Source of the DNA: Cellulosimicrobium arenosum | GTDB lineage: Bacteria; Actinomycetota; Actinomycetes; Actinomycetales; Cellulomonadaceae | Reading direction: 5' to 3' | Assembly (NCBI RefSeq): GCF_014837295.1 | Contig: NZ_JACYHB010000005.1 | Location: 208,098 to 272,097, forward strand | Length of the DNA: 64,000 nt | Part shown: positions 54,786 through 64,000 of the stretch, piece by piece | How positions within the stretch are numbered: the stretch's first letter is position 1 | Layout: each line of letters begins with the position of its first letter | The notes under the pieces: generated by a model | What the model was told of the DNA's origin: nothing | Database searches by the model: none | Seen by the model: only the letters and a program-made list of their open reading frames with translations | Program-made: the position numbers and the translations under genes

Positions 54786-56126
54786 ATGAGCACCCCCGAG
54801 CCGTCCGCCACCTGGTCCTTCGAGACCCGCCAGGTCCACGCCGGGCAGTCCCCGGACCCCACCACCGGTGCACGCGCGCTGCCGATCTACCAGACCACCT
54901 CCTTCGTCTTCCCCGACGCCTCGGTGGCCGCCGACCGGTTCGCGCTGCAGGACCTCGGTCCGATCTACACGCGCATCGGCAACCCGACGCAGGAGGTGGT
55001 CGAGAACCGCATCGCCTCGCTCGAGGGCGGCGTCGGCGCCCTCCTCCTCGCGTCCGGGCAGGCGGCCGAGACGTTCGCGATCCTCAACGTCGCCAGCGCC
55101 GGCGACCACGTGGTCGCCTCGCCGAGCCTGTACGGCGGCACCTACAACCTGTTGCAGCACACGCTGCCGAGGCTCGGCATCGAGACGACGTTCGTCACCG
55201 ACCCGCACGACCCGCAGTCCTGGCGCGACGCCGTCCGGCCGAACACCAGGCTCCTCTTCGCGGAGACGATCCCCAACCCCCGCGCGGACGTCCTCGACAT
55301 CGAGGCGGTCGCGGGGGTGGCGCACGAGAACGGCGTCCCGCTGGTCGTCGACAACACCGTCGCGACGCCCTATCTCGTGCGCCCGCTCGAGCACGGTGCC
55401 GACATCGTGGTCCACTCGGCGACGAAGTACCTCGGCGGCCACGGGACCGCCATCGGCGGAGTGATCGTCGACGGCGGGTCGTTCGACTTCGCGGCGGACC
55501 CGGAGAAGTTCCCCGGCTTCAACACGCCCGACCCGTCGTACAACGGGCTCGTCTACGCGCGCGACCTCGGGGTGGACGGCATCCTGGGCGCGAACCTCGC
55601 GTACGTCCTCAAGGCCCGGGTCCAGCTCCTGCGCGACCTCGGCTCGGCGATCTCTCCGTTCAACGCGTTCCTCATCGCCCAGGGCATCGAGACCCTCTCG
55701 CTGCGCATGGAGCGGCACGTGGCGAACGCGCAGCGGGTCGCCGAGTGGCTCGAGGCGCGTGACGAGGTGCGGACCGTCCACTACGCGGGACTGTCCTCGA
55801 GCCCGTGGCACGCGAACGCCCAGAAGTACCTGCCGCGCGGGGCGGGCGCGGTGCTCGCGTTCGAGATCGACGGCGGTACGCAGGCCGGTCAGGCCTTCGT
55901 CTCGGCCCTGGAGCTGCACTCGAACGTGGCGAACATCGGCGACGTCCGCTCGTTGGTGATCCACCCGGCGTCGACCACGCACAGCCAGCTCACGCCCGAG
56001 CAGCAGGCGCTGTCCGGCGTGACCCCGGGGCTCGTGCGCCTCGCGGTGGGCATCGAGCACGTCGACGACCTCCTCGCCGACCTCGAGCTGGGATTCGCCG
56101 CTGCGGCCTCTGCCCCGGACGCCTGA
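54786..56126 (+). CDS. metY: O-acetylhomoserine sulfhydrylase (direct sulfhydrylation)
   Basis: A 446-residue PLP enzyme of the Cys/Met-metabolism gamma family, making homocysteine from O-acetylhomoserine and sulfide. FETRQVHAGQSPDPTTGAR is the MetY-type N-terminus, YTRIGNPTQEVVENRIASLEGG the tetramer/PLP loop, VVDNTVATPYLVRPLEHGADIVVHSATKYLGGHG holds the PLP Lys (in SATKYLGG), and HPASTTHSQL binds the substrate carboxylate (these motifs lie at about residues 12, 61, 190 and 390). Length (about 440) separates it from the shorter cystathionine enzymes. metX follows after 18 bp. Confidence 0.94.
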   Translation: MSTPEPSATWSFETRQVHAGQSPDPTTGARALPIYQTTSFVFPDASVAADRFALQDLGPIYTRIGNPTQEVVENRIASLEGGVGALLLASGQAAETFAILNVASAGDHVVASPSLYGGTYNLLQHTLPRLGIETTFVTDPHDPQSWRDAVRPNTRLLFAETIPNPRADVLDIEAVAGVAHENGVPLVVDNTVATPYLVRPLEHGADIVVHSATKYLGGHGTAIGGVIVDGGSFDFAADPEKFPGFNTPDPSYNGLVYARDLGVDGILGANLAYVLKARVQLLRDLGSAISPFNAFLIAQGIETLSLRMERHVANAQRVAEWLEARDEVRTVHYAGLSSSPWHANAQKYLPRGAGAVLAFEIDGGTQAGQAFVSALELHSNVANIGDVRSLVIHPASTTHSQLTPEQQALSGVTPGLVRLAVGIEHVDDLLADLELGFAAAASAPDA

Positions 56127-56144
56127 CCTGACGGCGACAGCCTG

Positions 56145-57437
56145 ATGACGCACCTGGACAGACCGCACGGCGCGGACGACGCCGCCGTAGAGTGGCGTGC
56201 GGTGAGCCCAGCGAACGACGACCTTCCACACGGCGGGACCGCCCCGGACGCGGGCGCGCCCGGCGTGAGGTCGCCCCGCGCCCCGACGACGGCGCCGATC
56301 CCCGCGACCGGGGCGTGGCGCGTCGGGGACGCGGTGGGAGCACGCCGGTTCGCCGACGTCGGCACGTTCGACCTCGAGGGCGGCGGCCGTCTGCCCGGCG
56401 TCCGGATGGCCTACGAGACGTGGGGCACCCTGGACCCGGACGGGTCGAACGCCGTGCTGGTCCTGCACGCGCTCACCGGCGACGCGCACGTCTCCGGTCC
56501 GGCCGGTGCGGGGCACCCGACAGCCGGCTGGTGGCAGGAGATGGTCGGTCCGGGGGCACCGATCGACACGGACCGGTGGTTCGTGGTCGCACCGAACGTG
56601 CTCGGCGGGTGCCAGGGGACGACCGGGCCCGCCTCGGAGGCTCCCGACGGCGCACCCTGGGGGAGCCGGTTCCCCCGGGTCACCGCCCGTGACCAGGTCG
56701 CGGTCGAGATCGAGCTGACCCGGGCGCTCGGGATCACGTCCTGGGCGCTCGTCGTCGGCGCCTCCATGGGTGGGCACCGCGTGCTCGAGTGGGCGCTGCT
56801 CGGCCCGGAGGCAGGTGTCGGCGTGCGGTCGATCGCCGCGATCGCGACCAACGCGCAGGCGACGGGCGACCAGATCGCCTGGGCCCACCCGCAGCTCGGC
56901 GCGATCCACGCCGACTCCCGCTTCCGCGGAGGCGACTACTACGATGCCGACGACGGCGACGGACCGCACGCCGGGCTCGGGATCGCCCGGCAGATCGCGC
57001 ACACCACGTACCGTTCGGCACGCGAGCTCGACCGGCGGTTCGGGCGGATCCCGCAGGGCGGTGAGGACCCGTTCACCGACGGCCGCTACGCCGTGCAGTC
57101 CTACCTGGACCACCACGCGGACAAGCTCTGCCGCAGGTTCGACGCCAACTCGTACGTGGTCCTGACCCTGTCGATGCTCACGCACGACCTCGGTCGCGAC
57201 CGTGGTGGTGTCGCGGCCGCGCTCGCCGCGATCACGGCGCGCACCCTCGTCGTCGCGGTCGACACGGACAGGCTGTTCCTTCCTGCCGACTGCGCACGGA
57301 TCGCCGACGGCGTCCCGGGAGCGGCACTTCGGACGCTGCGCAGCGACTACGGCCATGACGGGTTCCTCGTGGAGGACGACCAGCTCGGCCCGATCATCTC
57401 CGACTTCCTCGGCGAGCGCAGCAGCGTCCCGGACTGA
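56145..57437 (+). CDS. metX: Homoserine O-acetyltransferase
   Basis: An alpha/beta-hydrolase-fold enzyme (430 residues from ATG 56145) that acetylates homoserine for MetY. LVVGASMGGHRVLEW is the nucleophile elbow (GxSMGG), VVAVDTDRLFLP the catalytic Asp, and SDYGHDGFLVE the catalytic His. NAVLVLHALTGDAHVSG, PNVLGGCQGTTGP, and SRFRGGDYYD are MetX-family motifs. The N-terminal 55 residues are low-complexity and not conserved. A second start, GTG 56202, follows TAGAGT by 8 nt, so an internal promoter may make a shorter protein. Its place behind metY gives a two-gene methionine unit. Confidence 0.93.
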   Translation: MTHLDRPHGADDAAVEWRAVSPANDDLPHGGTAPDAGAPGVRSPRAPTTAPIPATGAWRVGDAVGARRFADVGTFDLEGGGRLPGVRMAYETWGTLDPDGSNAVLVLHALTGDAHVSGPAGAGHPTAGWWQEMVGPGAPIDTDRWFVVAPNVLGGCQGTTGPASEAPDGAPWGSRFPRVTARDQVAVEIELTRALGITSWALVVGASMGGHRVLEWALLGPEAGVGVRSIAAIATNAQATGDQIAWAHPQLGAIHADSRFRGGDYYDADDGDGPHAGLGIARQIAHTTYRSARELDRRFGRIPQGGEDPFTDGRYAVQSYLDHHADKLCRRFDANSYVVLTLSMLTHDLGRDRGGVAAALAAITARTLVVAVDTDRLFLPADCARIADGVPGAALRTLRSDYGHDGFLVEDDQLGPIISDFLGERSSVPD

Positions 57438-57456
57438 CGGCGGGCACCCGTCGGGC

Positions 57457-57585
57457 TCAGAGCTCGCGGGCACCGTCCGGGAGCGCGCGCAGCTTGTCAG
57501 GGTTGGCGACGTTGTGCACGGCGTCGACCCGCCCGGCCGTGTCGACGAGATCACACGACGCGTGCAGGCGGCCGATCCGTGACAT
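57457..57585 (-). pseudogene. Remnant of an ECF41-type sigma factor (C-terminal NPDKL end)
   Basis: A 42-codon minus-strand frame (ATG 57585 to TGA 57457) reads ...SRIGRLHASCDLVD and ...DAVHNVANPDKLRAL at its end. NPDKL (residues 28-32) is a signature of the SnoaL-like C-terminal extension of ECF41 sigma factors, and the preceding strand pattern fits too. Upstream of the ATG the frame runs antisense into the next gene and loses all likeness, and there is no ribosome binding site. The sigma2 and sigma4 domains are missing, so this is a truncated leftover and not a working gene. Confidence 0.6.
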
Positions 57586-57602
57586 CGACGCGGCACGGAC
57601 GG

Positions 57603-57608
57603 CACCAT
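57603..57608 (+). promoter_or_regulatory. -10-like element CACCAT (57615 gene)
   Basis: CACCAT, then GGGGCC (6 nt), then ATG 57615. The first base departs from TANNNT; the spacing matches the other leaderless genes. Confidence 0.35.
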
Positions 57609-57614
57609 GGGGCC

Positions 57615-58325
57615 ATGGCACCCGACCCCGCGGCGACGATCCATGAACTGCGGGCGCAGTGGGATCGGCTCGACCGGTGGCTCCACGGGCTCGGCGACGC
57701 GCTCGTCCTGTCCGTCGACCGGCCCAGCGTGCTCGACGGCTGGACCGTGGGCGAGCTGCTCTCCCACCTCGGGCGGAACTGGGTCGCCGTCACGCGGTGC
57801 GGACCGGTTCCCGCCGGCACGGTACCGCTCACGCTCGCGGAGTACCTCGGCACCTACCCGGAGCGCGCGACCGAGATCGCCGACGCAGCACGTGTGCTCG
57901 ACCGCGAGCTGGCACCGGACCGTCTCGCCGGCATCGAACGACTGGCGACGACGGGCCTGGCCCGGCTCGACGAGCTCGAGAGCCTGAGGGTCGTCCAGGC
58001 GCCACGCGGCCCTGTCGCGCTGGGGGACATGGTCCTGACCCGGACGCTCGAGCTCGTCGTGCACGCCGACGACCTGGCCCGGTCCTTCCCCGGGGCCTCG
58101 ACCGACCCCGTGCACCCGGCCGCGCTGGACGCGGTCTCCGACGCCCTCCTGCAGATCGTCGTGACGCGCGGGGGATGGAGCCTCGAGGTGGACGACGCGC
58201 GACTGTGGCTACGGCTCGCGTGCGGCCGCACGCCCTACGACGTCGATCTGCTCGCGCGCGCACTGCGTCCGGTGCACGTCTCCGACGCGGTCCCCGACCT
58301 CGGCCGCATCCTGCCCGTGCTCTGA
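57615..58325 (+). CDS. Maleylpyruvate isomerase-family (mycothiol-dependent, DinB-like) protein
   Basis: 236 residues. The N-terminal helical DinB/MDMPI domain has SVLDGWTVGELLSHLGRNW with the first metal-binding His, and LELVVHADDLARS holds the second region (H...D pattern). The C-terminal SCP2-like alpha/beta part ends DAVPDLGRILPVL. Members use mycothiol as a cofactor for isomerase or transferase chemistry, so it links to mshA in this window. The specific substrate is unknown. It stands alone, just before the rRNA operon terminator. Confidence 0.83.
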   Translation: MAPDPAATIHELRAQWDRLDRWLHGLGDALVLSVDRPSVLDGWTVGELLSHLGRNWVAVTRCGPVPAGTVPLTLAEYLGTYPERATEIADAARVLDRELAPDRLAGIERLATTGLARLDELESLRVVQAPRGPVALGDMVLTRTLELVVHADDLARSFPGASTDPVHPAALDAVSDALLQIVVTRGGWSLEVDDARLWLRLACGRTPYDVDLLARALRPVHVSDAVPDLGRILPVL

Positions 58326-58393
58326 CCTGACCGGCTCCGACGATCCGCCCCGAGATGAACGAACGCGTCCGAAGGATGACGGGTGCGGAGATG

Positions 58394-58427
58394 CCGAAGG
58401 CCCACCCCGTGTGGGGTGGGCCTTCGG
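58394..58427. terminator. rRNA operon terminator (also ends the 57615 gene)
   Basis: A perfect 15-bp stem, CCGAAGGCCCACCCC with its complement, and a GTGT loop lie 10 bp past the 5S gene and 69 bp past the stop of the convergent gene. It is the strongest hairpin in the window. Confidence 0.92.
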
Positions 58428-58436
58428 TGAAGGGTG

Positions 58437-58553
58437 TCCGGCGGCGTCCTACTCTCCCACCCCGTCTCCAGGGCAGTACCATCGGCGCTGAAGGGCTTAG
58501 CTTCCGGGTTCGGTATGGGACCGGGCGTTTCCCCTTCGCTGTGACCGCCGTAA
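58437..58553 (-). rRNA. rrf: 5S ribosomal RNA
   Basis: About 117 nt on the minus strand, starting TTACGGCGGTCACAGCG, with the conserved CCGAACCCGGAAGCTAAGCC in the middle and ending near GGACGCCGCCG. The terminal CGGCGG and CCGCCG pair. The ends may be off by a few bases. Confidence 0.95.
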
Positions 58554-58623
58554 CTCGTTCGAACTCGTCCAACCGGGGTGCCGCCCCCTCGTGGTGGAGG
58601 GGTGGTGGGGGTTGGTGGTTCGG

Positions 58624-58647
58624 GAACCGCACAGTGGACGCGTAGCA
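58624..58647 (-). ncRNA. 3' arm of the pre-23S processing stem
   Basis: This 24-nt stretch between 23S and 5S is complementary to 61825-61847 in the 16S-23S spacer, with one G-U pair and one bulge. In the transcript the two arms bring the 23S ends together in a helix, the usual RNase III target. Confidence 0.75.
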
Positions 58648-58663
58648 CAAAGGTTGTTGGGGT

Positions 58664-63752
<5,089 letters not shown>

Positions 63753-64000
63753 TGATTCACGCCAACCACCAAGAAAAACCCGGCAGCCAACAATCCATAC
63801 GAAGCGAACCCTCAACAGGTTCACAAAACTGGCCAAACGAAACATGATGCTGACATCATCTTCCGAAATCAACCAAACAAAACCCTCCAGCACAACCAAC
63901 CAGACCACCCGACGGGCAACCCAGCCAACCACGCCACAAGGCAAAACTTGGCACTGACTTACAAGCACACTGTTGAGTTCTCAAACAACCGACACACACC
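63753..64000 (-). promoter_or_regulatory. 16S leader of the rRNA operon (promoter outside window)
   Basis: A non-coding leader at the right edge. It carries a second copy of the antitermination-like box GGTTGTTTGAGAAC (63977-63990, minus), followed by CAAGTTTTGCC (about 63943-63953), resembling the boxC region of mycobacterial rRNA leaders. No -35/-10 pair was found in the remaining part, so the promoter probably lies beyond 64000. Confidence 0.6.

Overview
This is about 64 kb of very GC-rich DNA (roughly 72% by eye) from a Gram-positive actinobacterium. Mycothiol synthesis (mshA), Lsr2, CarD, a SenX3/RegX3-type phosphate system, a maleylpyruvate-isomerase-like protein, many GTG starts and many leaderless promoters all point to Actinobacteria. 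The secreted GH92 mannosidase and the gene order dacB-protease-tilS-hpt-ftsH-folE-folP-folB/K-DUF3180-PH-PH-DUF2520-panC-panD-...-lysS-lsr2 suggest Micrococcales, most likely Cellulomonas or a close relative. The genus is an inference. The window is chromosomal core; I see no prophage, insertion sequence, CRISPR array or defence island.

Layout. 1-6.1 kb (minus): the 5' part of a secreted GH92 alpha-mannosidase that runs off the left edge, tRNA-Thr(TGT), a membrane DsbA-like protein, a small membrane protein and a Ser/Thr kinase. 6.2-11.4 kb (plus): trehalose synthesis otsA-otsB, an orphan sugar-ABC ATPase and a DUF4032 protein. 11.4-20.8 kb: rlmB, cysS, a PLP deaminase/aldolase divergent from an aldonolactone oxidase, a TetR regulator, two lipoproteins, ispD-ispF and carD. 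20.8-27.9 kb: a complete phosphate module, pstSCAB and senX3-regX3 on minus with phoU divergent on plus, and PHO-box-like 11-bp repeats before pstS and between senX3 and phoU. 28-31.7 kb: gpmA, an F420-type Ddn protein, mshA and a lactonase. 31.8-52.2 kb: an almost unbroken minus-strand run of housekeeping genes (lsr2, lysS, nadC, nadB, panD, panC, folate genes including a fused FolB-FolK, ftsH, hpt, tilS, a metalloprotease, dacB). 52.4-58.3 kb: ppa, a NlpC/P60 hydrolase, then metY-metX behind a seven-codon Met-Cys-Cys leader peptide, an ECF41 sigma-factor remnant and a mycothiol-linked gene. 58.4-64 kb (minus): one rRNA operon, 16S-23S-5S, without spacer tRNAs.

How it works together. Pst/SenX3-RegX3/PhoU form one phosphate-sensing unit. 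Folate (folE, folP, folB/K), pantothenate (panC, panD) and NAD (nadB, nadC) genes sit in chains of 4-bp GTGA/ATGA or 1-bp TGATG overlaps, so they are probably translationally coupled. OtsA/OtsB supply trehalose next to a shared sugar-transport ATPase. MetX makes O-acetylhomoserine for MetY, and the cysteine-ending leader peptide suggests control by charged tRNA-Cys.

The strongest non-gene signals are: the leaderless Cys-Cys leader peptide before metY; about seventeen -10 hexamers lying 6-7 nt before a start codon; phosphate boxes; a direct-repeat site upstream of the lsr2 promoter; a 9-bp in-frame repeat tract at the start of panC; a FolB-FolK fusion with a very long Pro/Ala linker; and the NPDKL-bearing ECF41 fragment. 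Everything here was read by eye without database searches.
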